From NCBI RefSeq assembly GCF_001039355.2, contig NW_019775481.1, positions 100,002 through 160,001 on the forward strand: 60,000 nt of DNA, in the 5' to 3' direction. The notes beneath the pieces were generated by a model. The model searched no databases. It was not told where the DNA came from and worked only from the letters and a program-made list of their open reading frames with translations. Positions within the stretch are counted from its first letter, which is position 1, and the number at the start of each line of letters is the position of its first letter. A program made the translations under genes and the position numbers. Of this stretch, positions 46,740-59,058 are shown piece after piece. Source of the stretch: Lingula anatina. Its lineage: Eukaryota > Brachiopoda > Lingulata > Lingulida > Lingulidae.

Positions 46740-47500
46740 TTATTCAGCATATCTGGAAAATACAGTACCGTTTGAAGATTCTCATACATGTTTTAAGGGG
46801 GCATATCTTGTTGGGGTTCACCTTATCCCTGTGATAGCAATTAAATATTAGGCCTTTCTTGATATGTAATTTTAAAATTGAATTTAAAGGTTTGTTAGGT
46901 AAAACAATGTCTACAAGCCCATTGGACTGATCAGTATTCATTTACGTGTACTTTTTCAATTCCATGGCAGTTAAATTGAATTATGGCCTGTAAGATATCC
47001 TTCTGTTCATCTTCAACCATATACATCACTTTTCAGCTATTCGGTTACAATGGGCGGTGACACCAGTGCAATTTGCCAGTGGACGGACCGCAGCTTTTAC
47101 TTCATTTTAATCAGTTGTCGATGCATCATTTTATGTCGAAATTTTAGTGGCTAGATGCACCAGTAACTACAATATACTGATATCTGATATGAGTCGACAA
47201 CTTTTACTACAGGTATCCATCATAATTAGGTTGTCACAACGCGCCGCGCCTGAAATTGTCACCATTGTCCGTGTATCAGAACGCCTGGGTCAGTTTATGA
47301 ATCGGTGATTTTGAACTGTGAAAGCGGCTTAAGTCAGTAAAGGTAGACGGGGGCATTTCGGGCTTTTTGGTACCTAGATGCATGGAGATGATGCCCTTTC
47401 ATGCATGGATATATTTTCGTCGATGATTTTATCCAGAGATTTTCGTCGGAATAACTCGAATGCAATGGGACACAAATAGTACATTACTGTACACGTGTAA

Positions 47501-47681
47501 AAAAGAGATAAACCTTCATTGAGCAACGACGAAGAAAATGAAAACGATCTGGGAGTGTTGATTTCTAGTTCATCTTCATTCGAACCATTTTCTGAATGTA
47601 TCTGTTCTCGCTGGTCCAGGTGTTCCCCGTTTTCCGGGTTACGTTTGGTTAATCCAAGGCTGCCACACAAGCACGTGTCAG
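47501..47681 (+). other. Open exon-like segment with strong donor, unidentified
   Basis: After an in-frame stop, the frame stays open through DEENENDLGVLISSSSS, then CICSRWSRCSPFSGLRLVN, to a strong donor, CAG|GTAAGA. It has no ATG, so it would need an upstream acceptor, which I cannot place. The opposite strand is also open over this stretch, which weakens the coding case. Confidence 0.25.
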
Positions 47682-48237
47682 GTAAGATAAAAGTAGATGA
47701 AAAGTTTTGTCAGGTGAGAAGTGTATATGATAAAACAGAACCGCCACCGTTGACCACCTGCCTTGCTGTCTACCACCATACTGGACGTAGTTTCCTCACC
47801 ATACATAATATATGGTTTATATTTCTCTTTATTTAACGCATTAATGCATCAAAATTGTACTTTCATTGCTTGCCAAATGATGCAGGTGTTCCGTCCATAG
47901 GGTAAATTTGGAACACCACACAGAATGTAAGAGTACGTTACATATATTTCAACGTTAAGAAACGTTAAGAAGAAAAGATATGTAGTCGGCGGTGAAATTT
48001 TTGTCAGGATCTTACCTTAAATGACCACTGGACTGAGACGCGGGATACAGGGGTACAGAAAGTTTAGCACGGTGTAGGTGGTGATGATTTGATTACATAA
48101 ATGATATGTAACATGAAGACGAACTGATTTTTGCCATAAACCACAAAGAAGTTTTTAGAGAGATCTATAAACCATAGTTCGTAGATATTCATTCTGAGAA
48201 GGGTATTCAGATATATCAGCCCGAGCGTTTTTCAAAT

Positions 48238-48295
48238 TTTTATTTATTTATTTATTTATTTATATATTTATTATTATTATTATTATTATTATTTT

Positions 48296-48338
<43 letters not shown>

Positions 48339-48352
48339 TTTTTTTTTTTTTG
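48238..48352. repeat. (TTTA)n, (TTA)n and poly-T tract
   Basis: Over 110 bp of T-rich simple sequence with a poly-T run of more than 35. It could be the poly(A) tail of a minus-strand retroelement, but no element body is recognisable next to it. Confidence 0.9.
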
Positions 48353-50135
48353 TAAATTTCAGGCGATATCATCTGCTGGGTCTGATCCAAATAAGTCATT
48401 ATCCTTTTTTGCTTCTGGAAAAAAAACATCGTTGCCAAGAGCCATTAGCACAAATTGAATCCTACTAATTTGTGAGAAATGTTCCAAGATAAATTTTAAG
48501 TGATTTATCTTGCATCATTTAAAGGGAAAAGTTGGCCTCTTGTCAGCCAGGAACACGTTACTACCGGGGGAATTCTAATCTTCTGGAAAAGGAGAGCATA
48601 ACTACATCTAGAAGTCATTCAAAGGCTTCATTCAGAAGAGTGGACTAACTGGTCCGAGGGTCAAATATGGCCGACCCACTTGAATACTTCCCCACGGGGA
48701 ATATATTCAATGTCTATTAGCGGATTAGACGGCAAGCTTTTTAGTGGGTAGCCATATATTTCCCGCGGACTAGTTAATGTGTTCTGAATGCAGCCAAAGA
48801 AAGGACTATGGGCAAAAAACGACTGTCGGTATTCCTTCTGCTTCGCAAAATTACCACGGTATTCAAACGAAGTGTACACAAGGTTCATGTCAATTGAAGG
48901 TCATAGGATGCAAATTGTGTGCATGAAAGTGACTTTTGCGATTGATAAGCATTTCATGACCTAAACATGTCATGTTCAAACATTTTATAATTAGTTTTTA
49001 AAATCTCAAAATTCGCGACCATGCTCAAATGCTGTAGCAGCGATGGGTAATAATGATAAGGCGTTGAGTTTGTCCTAAAAATATTCAAAAATTCAAAGAG
49101 TAATGCGATTAACCTTCACTCTTGTCCTGTTTGTAATCTGTTTTGTGTCTCGAAGGCATGCTTCAGCCTCAAAAGAAATGAAATTACTGTCCGTACACAA
49201 ATATATAGCATTTTACGCAACGTGGGAAGGCAAAGAATGCGCGTATATGCAATAGTTCAAAAGACTGGGGAAGCCAGTCGCTAACACACACACACATTTA
49301 TACCATTTCTTTAAAACGGATGGATGGTCGTTTAGCGCCAGACATTTCTTGGCGACGCCAGAGAAAGATTCGCATATTTCGAGTCCAAATCTTACGAACG
49401 ATCTTTTTAGGAGAAGGTGATTAGGCCTATAATCGATTTTTTCGACTTTTACGTCAAAAGAAACTATAAAATACGTGGGTACCAACAATCATCACGAATC
49501 ATCCATCGCACCGAATACAATATAACAGACACATAATTAATTGCCGCATTATATTATTATTATGAGAGGAATAAGGAGAACTATTTGTCCTTAACAATGT
49601 GTCAACAGTTTACATACAGATCCAATGGTGGAATACGACGACCATTTTCCATAATGCATTGTGTTAAGAGGAAAAAGTAAATCTTATGCTTGGCTTACGA
49701 AGTAATGGTACAATAATTCCGAGGGGTACAGCTGCACGTCGCAGCTAACACAATCATACAAAATTCGTTGGACTGGGCATGTAGCTGCCGAGGACACTTG
49801 TTAGTGCGATTCTCCGAGTGCCTGTACCCGTATTAAAACATTGCTACTGTGAAATTGTATGACTCGTTATATAGATTTCTGCCATGTTTTCTACCAGGAG
49901 TATGGGCAACTTGGTGCTGATTTTAAACACAGTTTACATCTATGCTGACTGTTTGTACTGCATCACACATTTCTTTGTACTTAAATATGGCACGTATAAG
50001 AGCGTTTGTATGGTATTTTTTCTCCAGTATCACAAAAACACCCGTGCTGTAAATACATGTGTAATCAATATGCTTTCGAAAATGAGGTAAAACGCGGGTT
50101 TAAATGCACAGGGAGTATTGTTTGTATGACGCATG

Positions 50136-50140
<5 letters not shown>

Positions 50141-50199
<59 letters not shown>
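50141..50199. repeat. (CT)n microsatellite
   Basis: About 58 bp of uninterrupted CT, a mirror repeat able to form H-DNA. It lies about 110 bp upstream of the candidate signal-peptide ATG. Confidence 0.98.
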
Positions 50200-50206
<7 letters not shown>

Positions 50207-50312
50207 ACAGCTTATTCGATTGTTTTCCAAAACGCGTTCTGAAGAGGTTGCGTATTTTCATGCATGATTTAGTCCCACGCAGAAGCCAATGCATCTCGTT
50301 TCTCGTTATAGA

Positions 50313-50493
50313 ATGTCCGGCAGAATGGGGCACACGGTGGACGGTCACCACTACTGCTACTACTACCTGCTCCTTTTCCTGCTGACCAGTGTCCACTTGT
50401 GGGGAGCAGGGATGACCCAAGAGGACAGCAATCACGGGCGTGAACAGAAGGGAGGAGACATGCAGACAAGGGACTCGTCACGCAGACCAACAG
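50313..50493 (+). CDS. Probable signal-peptide exon of a secreted or membrane protein (5' part only)
   Basis: ATG at 50313 (or in-frame 50289) opens MSGRMGHTVDGHHYCYYY. Then comes a hydrophobic core, LLLFLLTSVHLWGAG, which resembles a signal peptide, and then a hydrophilic stretch, MTQEDSNHGREQKGGDMQTR. It ends CCAACAG|GTGAGA, a strong donor in phase 1. A phase-1 intron just after a signal peptide is typical of extracellular domain genes. GC content rises over the exon. No downstream exon was found to 60000, so the protein family is unknown and the gene probably continues beyond the window. Confidence 0.5.
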
Positions 50494-50913
50494 GTGAGAC
50501 ATTATGGCCATGTTGTTCTATGCCACTGCACTTAACAGGTCAATATATCGTATGAGGCCTCGATCTCCTGTGGATTTTATCGTGTGGTGCGAGTTATTCC
50601 TTATCCGATTTAAGCTTTATCCTGTGATGTTGAATCATAGTAACACCAGTATGATAGAATAATTGCCTTTTAATGAACGTGTAGTTAGCTAGGATAAGCG
50701 AGGTGTAGTCGGTGTATATTTTATCACCGCGATGTGTTGTTATGTGTATCATGGTTCGTCGCCTTCCCTTTCATACCTCGGGTGACTTCGGTTGATTCCG
50801 TATCATAAATCAGACTGAAAGAATCAGTCGATCGTTTTCTAGCGTCATCTTAGGGAAAGATCTGAAAAGATGAAAAGCAAGGGGTGCCTTACGCGTGAAA
50901 GTATACCACATAC

Positions 50914-50924
50914 ACACACACACT

Positions 50925-50971
<47 letters not shown>
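50914..50971. repeat. (CA)n with CGCA repeats
   Basis: CA repeat interrupted by a GCACGCACGCACGC block; alternating purine-pyrimidine. Confidence 0.95.
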
Positions 50972-50973
<2 letters not shown>

Positions 50974-51041
50974 ACGGGGTCGGTATAAGCAATAGGTGCA
51001 GTAACAAAAATTAATAAGCATCAGGATAAATGAGCAGAGTT

Positions 51042-51042
51042 A

Positions 51043-51105
<63 letters not shown>

Positions 51106-51106
51106 A
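51042..51106. repeat. (TAAA)n microsatellite
   Basis: About 16 uninterrupted copies of AAAT/TAAA. Confidence 0.98.
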
Positions 51107-52513
51107 AGAGAGATTCATGTCCTGGATAGGATTCCGTGCAGGTTGAGAAATGCCCATTGACCTAGCCTACCCCGGTACTTATTTTAACGGTGATACAAAA
51201 ACAGCAAAGAAACCTCAAAGGCTCGTGCATATTTAGGATAAGTTCTTCGATATCTCTGACTGTTAAATGGAATGTTTTCCCACCTGTGTGTTCGTGTTTT
51301 TGCTCACCTTTTTCTGCTTCCCTATGTCTATTTTCTTAGTTTTTGTGTCATTCTCGCCCTTGGAGGCAACGAACAGATCGATTGCCACGGGCAGACATTT
51401 AGATAATCATGTTTCCGTATCTTTTCGACATCTAGTTGATTACTGTCCAGTATATCAACAGATTTCTTTTCTATCACATTAAGCTAAAAAAGGCGAAGGC
51501 TTGCGTAGGCTAGACTATGATATAGCAAAAGAATAAATCCTAGAGACTTCAGCAATTTCCCCCTAATAGCTTGGGTATAACTTATAAAAAAACTGCTGAA
51601 AAATATGTCACGTTAAACAGTTTTCAAGATCCAAATGTCCAGTTTATACTGAAATGAACAAAAAAATATCACAAGTCCTTCCCTAAGGTGACCGAAACCT
51701 CATTCTTAGAACTCCAAAATGGGTGTATGGATCGTAATTCTATGAAAGGATTTTGATACGGTTTAACCTTTGAGGATGTAGGAAAAGAGCTGAAATTTCC
51801 AGAAAATAAGTTTTTTGCTACATAAAGTTCAACGTTTATTGTGTGTTTTAAATGTACGTATTAGACCTACTTTTCAAAAGTTGTCACATTTGATTACATC
51901 CAGCATCCTCCAGCATCCTTATTTAATTATCCAAGAGGATTTTTTTAAATTTTTAATTAAGACCACGCAGCTGCACTTTTGTAAAACAGGACCAAAGACT
52001 ACAAAAGCAACGTGGGTCGAATGAGATTCAGTCCTTTTGAGCTCAGTGTGAAAGTGACCTAATCTCACATGGGGAATAAATATTTAAACAGCTTGATTCC
52101 TGAAAGTTCATCGACCAATTTGGCTCCCCTATCAACTGCGCTGCGCGAGATATGCCCATTTAATTGCAAATGAAAATAATTTGTGCACGGACGAGTAATA
52201 TCAAGATGCATGGAATACACGATACGCAATAGATTTTTGAAAACCCATGGCACTCATTTTTTTAACAAAAAAGGCAGAAAACCACAGTTAGCGTCTATGT
52301 GCATAAATTTATTCGCAAAAAAGTTGGTAATTAAAAAGATGAAAAGTGGGGGTAATTTGGGGATTTAGGAATTTATCCTCCAAATTGCTTCAGAATGATG
52401 TGAATGTATACACGGCCATGGGTTAATTTCCACCCCGTGTTTCAGGGGATACCGGGAATTCACCTCTCTACTGTCACAATTTCACGGCCGTTTTCAATAT
52501 CATAGGACATATA

Positions 52514-52943
52514 GGGTGCGTTCACAATGGATCTATTGTACTATTGCTAATGCCCACGAACTCCACGGGGACTCTAGCCGAATGCAATCAGATTAACAGA
52601 TTAACACGCCTCCTTTTGTTTCCACATACTCGTAGAATCTCCATCTTTTCTGCATTCTACTCAACGCCAGGGGGAGGTGTATTAATCTGTTAATCTGATT
52701 GCAGTCACCCAGAGTCCTCGTGGAGTTAGACTCCATTTCCAGAGATTAGATCGATCAACTTTAGATCGACCTAACTCCCTGGGGGTTCACGCTAAATAGC
52801 TGTCAGCCGAGCGGACACGAAAGTTAATTACCCCCTTACAGCTTGTAGTAGGCGGGACGGACATTTAAGCCGGATTATCTGACAGAAATCAAGTGAGACT
52901 CCCCGCGGGGATAGATCGATCTAAAAGCTCTGGGAATACAGCC
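52514..52943. mobile_element. Composite foldback element (two nested hairpins)
   Basis: First hairpin: GAACTCCACGGGGACTCTAG and AATCAGATTAACAGATTAAC (52558-52610) pair with their complements at about 52679-52735. Second: GATCGATCAAC and a CGAAAGTTAATTACCCCCTT loop, ending CCCCGCGGGGATAGATCGATC at 52900-52921. The loop is shared with the 12203 element and the first hairpin with 17423 and 57007. Outer ends GGGTGCGTTCAC and GGGAATACAGCC are loosely complementary. Confidence 0.75.
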
Positions 52944-53350
52944 TTAGTGTGCAGTGCGACAGATTCATTGAATGCACCCATATACACCCCAGGCCTGTAG
53001 CAAGCAATTTCAAAAGGGGTGTGGGGGGGGGGGGGCTTTTTCTGACAAAAGATAGATGTTTTACCATGAAATCTTCGTGAGTCTAGATCAAATTGTACCC
53101 AGAGCGGACCTTTTCAATTACGGCCCCGCTCCTCGGGTACGGGCCTGCACCCCCGTTTCCAGTATCTGAAACTGGAGAAGGTACAGACATGCTGTTTCTG
53201 ATATTGGAAACAGCATACGGAATATGCTGACAGTAGAGAGAGATGAGTTTCCATTTACTTCTGAAACACAGGGTACACTAAACTGCTGGGACGCAAACCT
53301 CTTCGTTAATTGCGTGGAGGAAATAGCTAATAATTGATTGCAATGTATCA

Positions 53351-53611
53351 CAGTGGCGGATTTAGGGAGGGGATCAGGGGGGGGTCCTGACCCCCCCCTT
53401 CCTTCGATTTCTGAAATAATTCACACCAATGGTACCCTCTTGAAAGTAGAATTTCTAAACCATAACAAATGGTACCGTTCGCCCTTTAAAATACCAAACA
53501 TTTTCGGGGCCCCTCAGCGGGTCCCGAACCTCACGTCAAGGGGATGGAGAGGGTCAGCTTCGCATCTGCGGACCCCCCCCCTCCCTTTAAATAATCCTGG
53601 ATCCGCCCCTG
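53351..53611 (+). mobile_element. MITE-like element, 261 bp, plus orientation
   Basis: Ends CAGTGGCGGATTTAG and CTGGATCCGCCCCTG are imperfect inverted repeats. Internal landmarks are GGTACCGTTCGCCCTTTAAA and a GGGGTCCTGACCCCCCC block. It is the most complete copy in this orientation. Confidence 0.85.
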
Positions 53612-54459
53612 TATTAGTAGCCATAACAATGAAGTTCAGGTCTAAATATGAGTGACTAAAATTATATATATATTGAAAATGCAAGATGTTCAAATTGGTA
53701 AGGTGTTTAAAAATGTATAGTAATCCCCACCAAAGCATGATATTACATGTAGTCACGTAACATGTATAATGTATACCCTATAACAGCTGGCACTGCACAA
53801 ATGGGATGACATCAACAACTGTCACTGTGTAAATTGATGACATTTGTCCATGCATATGCTAAACCCTCGTATTTACCTAGTTAACAGGCAATTACTACAC
53901 TCAAAACTGACATCCACATGTTGCCAGTGAGTTTTGATCAATTTCACTGTAATACTGAGAGTTAAGATTTATGACTGAGGTGAACGGGATCTGGGTGGCT
54001 GAAAATTACCCGACAAATTAGATGTGGTAAGGAAGACAAAGCGTATAGTTTTCAATTTTGTGCAGTACGCTCTGCCTGCATGAATTTGGAAAATAAGGCA
54101 AAAAGAAAGAAGGGAAGTAAAAAGAAAGAAAAAGAAACAAAAAAAAAGAAACAAACAAACAAGGAAAAAGGGAGAAACAGTAAAGGAATGAGCAACGAAT
54201 ATTCTTAGAAATCAAAAACGATCTCCATAGAAAAGAGAAAGAACGAAAGGAAGCAAAAGAGATAAATAAATGTTCAGAGATATGAACACGATCCATTCAA
54301 AACCCAAATTATAAAATGAAAGTGAAAGAATGAAAAAAAAAGCTTTATATGGTGGCAATTAAGTCCACTGTCTGTGTAATTTTATTGACCATGCAATATA
54401 CAATTTTTTCAAAAGGTCAGTGACTTATTGCCCAAGTTTCTAACCTGACACAGGCTATC

Positions 54460-54687
54460 CAGGGGCGGATCCAGGATTATTTGAAGGGGGCGGGAGGTCC
54501 GCGGATGCGTGGGGTTGGGGGCCTCCAAAATTTTGGTAATTTGGAGGGCGAACGGTGCCATTTGGTGCGGTTTAGGACTATGATTCAGTTCGTCACAATT
54601 CTAATTACAAGATGGGACCAGATATCGAAGGGCGGGGGTGGGGGTGGGGGTCAGGACTCCCCTGACCCCCCTCTAAATCCGCCACTG
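54460..54687 (-). mobile_element. MITE-like element, 228 bp, inverted copy
   Basis: CAGGGGCGGATCCAGGAT at the left and TAAATCCGCCACTG at the right make it a reverse-orientation copy of 53351-53611, about 850 bp away. It contains the G-quadruplex motif at 54630-54650. Confidence 0.85.
54630..54650 (+). other. G-quadruplex motif
   Basis: Four G-runs (3, 5, 5, 5) separated by single-base loops (C, T, T). Short loops are expected to give a very stable quadruplex. Confidence 0.85.
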
Positions 54688-56293
54688 CTGTGTTCCTCAT
54701 TTTTTAAAAAGTATTACCGGTACGTGCCCTCCTGTCTTATAAGTGTGTACATGCAGAGGTTGAAAAACATAACGAAGCTGGCACACATTACACTTGAACC
54801 TTAAGTTAGACTATATTGTTAATTTATAATGATGAAAGCTAGTAAATATAGCATGAGGGTATTTTACGGCAATTTTATCATTCACCTCTCATTATGACGT
54901 AATTTGCCTCATTAACCTCAATCTGACTATTGGTCGTTAAATGATGGATTATCACATACGCAACATTTGAGATGACTTTTAACAAAATAATGTTGACGCT
55001 TATTCCGTTAAGTATATAGATACTTCGATTGTGAATCTTGACTTAAATATATGGTTTGTAGTGCATCATAGGCTTCCCTTACAGAGTCCTAGCTGTGACA
55101 GCAAAAATAAACTCTAGCTACAAAAATTTGTTTTATATTGCTGCATGATAAATATATGATAGCTCAATTTTGATAAGTTAATGAAATAGGGCACAGCAGC
55201 TTTTGATATAACCTCTTATTTTTCTCTCTCCCCCCCCCCCCGCCACAAAAAAAAAAATAACATAAAACATAAAACAAGCAAAAGAAGACCAAAAATCCAA
55301 AAAATTGTACCATCCTAGTGTCTTTTATATCATACTAAAATTGCACTCGCCTAGTGTATTATATTTTAAATTATTTCTTACCCTTTTGCCCCAATCCCCC
55401 CTCCCCGCCAACCTCCCCAGCAAAACACTCGATCCAACAATGGTTATGCCTATTATATTCAAATTATATAATGACTTAGCCTATCATTTGGATTAATCAA
55501 TTATTTAAAATAGAGGCAACAAAACGTCATCATTTTCTATTTGATTTTTAATATTTGATATCTGGCAAAAAACTGACCTTTGCAGTTACGAAATATTGAA
55601 AGATGTGTTATATATTTCAAAAATTAACATCATTTCATGTCAAAAATGCAAAAAAAAAAAATGAAAATTATAACAGAATGATTCCTATATCTTAGCAAAA
55701 TTTGCTACGAAAGAAAATCTAAAACTGACAAAAGTTTTCTCACCGTTGGCTCCCAGCTCAACAGACTGTAATCAACTGATATGAAATTATTTTCAGGTAT
55801 CTGGCAAAACCAATCTAATTTCAAAGCATTGGAAAAAAAGCTTCAAAGTAAAGGCAAATTTCAATCCTGATATTTCCACATTGTAGTTATTTGATTTCCC
55901 TGGCCGCCAGCTGAGAAAAAGGAAAAAAAATGAAGTAAAATTGGTAGAGCCAAACCTTTCACACCTGTTTAAACTAGTGAAAAACATAAGTAATCTGACT
56001 CATACTTGGTAGCAACATAGCTTAAAGCAATCAGCGGCATTTAGAGGCAGCATAGCCACATCATCTTTCAGTTGAAAAAATGTCCATAAATTACTTCATC
56101 TTCTAATAAGCACTGAAATCATGGCAGAATTTTTTTTTTCATCAGTTACTCCATTTTTCTTATAGTCACAAAGTTCTAGACAGTATACAATATATACCGA
56201 GGTAAATGGAGCCTATGTTCATCTAATATTTCTCCATATTTATTCCACTTTAAAGATGGCTACCAATGGAGTTGTTTAATTGGATGTTTTTAT

Positions 56294-56295
<2 letters not shown>

Positions 56296-56331
<36 letters not shown>
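56296..56331. repeat. (TG)n microsatellite
   Basis: About 36 bp of TG followed by a short G-rich run. Confidence 0.97.
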
Positions 56332-56333
<2 letters not shown>

Positions 56334-57006
56334 AGGGGGGGGAGGGTCTTAACTTCTTTGTCATTTAAACTCTTTAGTATATGAGTTTAAGAGCCATGGG
56401 CTCTTAAAAGAGTATTTTCTTTTAGGTGTTTGTTTCTAAATACCTTTCTTGGGTACTACTAAATGCTTTGCCACTTACTATGAACGTTATAATATATTGC
56501 ATCATCTTCAGTGACAAAATACCGGTATGTTTCTATTTAAAGTAGCTGATTGCATAAATCCCCACCGATCAGCGTTCTAAATTCACACAAATCTAATTGA
56601 AAGTCCAGGCTGCTAACCAGTATTGGCAGTTTGATTATTCAATGATCAGAAATAGCTCTGATACAATGTATGAAGTTGGTAATTGGTAAAATGGTAAAAA
56701 CTTATCAAATTTTTTTCTTCTAATTTTAACCTCACATTTTGATATCCGTCCATGAATTTTGGAATTATCAGGTATTCTTCAGTGCTAACCTGTATTCTTG
56801 TACCTTACATGGTATATATTTAATGTAGTAATTATCACACCTGAGTGGCCATATGTATATGAAGATCCAGGTGTGTCATCACAGGTATTACCTGGAGTAT
56901 TGATACACTTAAGGTCCGGATCATCTACCATCATTCATTAATATTCATGCCTGTTCATCTGTGTTTAATTTACCTTGAGGGCTTTATGTCTGCATCCCTC
57001 ATCTGT

Positions 57007-57212
57007 GGGCTCATTTCCAATGAAATTATCATTCAACATAGATCGATCCAACTTCATGTGGACTATCCCTGAATGCAACAAGATTAACACGCTTCTGGTG
57101 ATTATACAAGAGGGTTCGAAACCAGGTGCAGCATGTTGATCTGACTGCATTCAGCAAAAAATCTCTGCAGAGTTGGATCGATCCACATGACACTTTTACT
57201 GGAAATGAGCCC
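57007..57212. mobile_element. Foldback MITE (GGGC ends, GATCGATC internal)
   Basis: Terminal GGGCTCATTTCCA is the exact complement of TGGAAATGAGCCC at the right. Internal TAGATCGATCCAACT pairs with AGTTGGATCGATCCA, and CTGAATGCA with TGCATTCAG. TGT or TG flanks both ends, a possible short target duplication. Same family as 17423 and 52514. Confidence 0.88.
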
Positions 57213-58905
57213 TGTGCCACATTTACACATGATACACTAGTTGTAGGGCATTAATGCTGTTGACTGATTATTTTCTTATTGATTCATAATTTTAAGACTC
57301 TCATGGCGATTGACCATTGACTGACCATCGGGCAGTTCTTCATGTAACCATAGAGTTGCAGTGCTGTTGATACCCAATACAAGTGTTATTAATTTACGAT
57401 TCCATCAGGAAGGGATCAGTTGAAAGGCATCAATAATTCAGGCTGTGATGTAAGACGGGGAAGAAAAACTTGCAGCCTATATTTCAAAAAGAAATGCTAT
57501 TCTAAAAAGCTTTGGCGCATGCAGATGGTATCGTTTGTTCTTGTTAAGCAAGTTTTGAGCTTTGAGTTGCGATCCTATATCTGAAGTCAAAAGATTATGT
57601 ATTTATACTGTAACAGGTGATGCCAGACATTAGTATGAACCAAGATTGGATTTTGTGCAATATTGGAGTCAAATGATCAAATGATATACAGGGATATGCC
57701 AGAGTTTAATCAGTTACATGTAACAGGCAGTTTGGCATCAAGTTTTATTAAAATCAACTACAATATTAGATGCATTACAGAGAAGAGAGAACATAACCAG
57801 AGAAAAAAAAATGAAAAAAAAATTGCAGAAATACTCAGCCCATTACTTCCAATTTATGAAGGGAGATCAGGCGAAAGTACATAAAACAATGTACTACCAT
57901 GTAAAATATTCCCAGGAAATAATTCAGCAACCATCTGGTCATCTGGGAAGATTGTATTGGGATTTGCAACCATGCTTTGGAAAGCAGCGGGGTTGTTGGC
58001 ATTGATTCGAACAAGACTCGAGGTCCTTATGTTGGAAGTTAGCATCCCAGCAAATGGTTATGCCAGATTGGAAGGAGTTTTTTTTTATCTCAGTACACGG
58101 CCTTTCTTTTTATCCAAGTGCATCTATAGTAAACAGGTGTGAGGCAGACTTCTTGGCCATTCAATGCAAACAGTCTATTCTGGTCTGAAACAGTTGTATA
58201 CTCTGCCGGAAAACATAGATGTTGGATACCACTACCACAACTAGGGAACCCCGCTGGAACCCAGCAGGAGGAGTAACTAACAGGCATTAAGATCAGAAGA
58301 CTGATTTTTTGACTGCCCATGGTTTTATGGCAGCTGCCATTCCGTGACGAGTTGACTTTTCCAATGAACCAAGATTTTATGACATTGCAAAACTAATCTA
58401 GATTTGCAAATGGTGGAGATTCACGCATTCAAGGCAGTACATATTCAAAAAAAGTTTCATTATGAATCAGTTTTCTCTTTGAAATAGAATATTTTCTGAA
58501 TTTTTTAAAGTCAGGCAACCAGATAATTTTTTTCTGACTTAAGATAACAGTATTTCAGGTGGAGCTAAATAAAATGAAAAGGATTAGGTTTATTGGCACA
58601 ATAAAGTTGACATCATACATGGACAGTGAATAAAAAATCCAGAAGATATCAACAAACAATGTGAAAACATTTGGACGTACTGTACATGGCCAAATATGTA
58701 ACAAGCTGTTTGGTGAAAAGATGTGCTGTTATCAGAAATATGTGGTGTATGTGACAGACCAGACATCTTATCAGTCTAATATAGCACTGGACTCATTCCT
58801 GGAACAAGACCTAGCTGTGACTTACATAAGGATCTGTGGGCCTTTTCGTCATTCCAGGATTATTCTTAATACACATGTTAAGTAATACTTTTCTTGGGGA
58901 CAGCG

Positions 58906-59058
58906 CGCTGTGCCGAAGGTTCGCTGTGCCGAGGGTTCACTGTGCCGACAAAACCGGAAAATTGGTCTAAAATCGGCTAAGTTTTTCCGGAGCCCCAAAA
59001 TCAAAGGTTCGCTATGCCGATGGTTCGCTGTGCCGAGGGTTCGCTGCGCCGAAAAAGT
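58906..59058. repeat. Split array of a 16-bp repeat (CGCTGTGCCGAGGGTT)
   Basis: Two groups of three units, at 58906-58953 and 59010-59057, are separated by about 56 bp of unique sequence. Units vary at one to three bases; the third unit of each group is the most diverged. All are in the same orientation. An N lies just after it at 59064. Confidence 0.85.

Larger units (their letters stand above)
40015..50312. other. Intergenic or intronic DNA with weak exon candidates
   Basis: Apart from the listed microsatellites, MITE and candidate exons, I see nothing supportable. The AT content is high, and most ORFs are short and overlap repeats. Confidence 0.5.

Noticed and set aside
53343-53619. Eight-base target duplication around the 53351 element
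   Set aside because: Flanks ATGTATCA and TATTAGTA do not match; the class of the element stays open.
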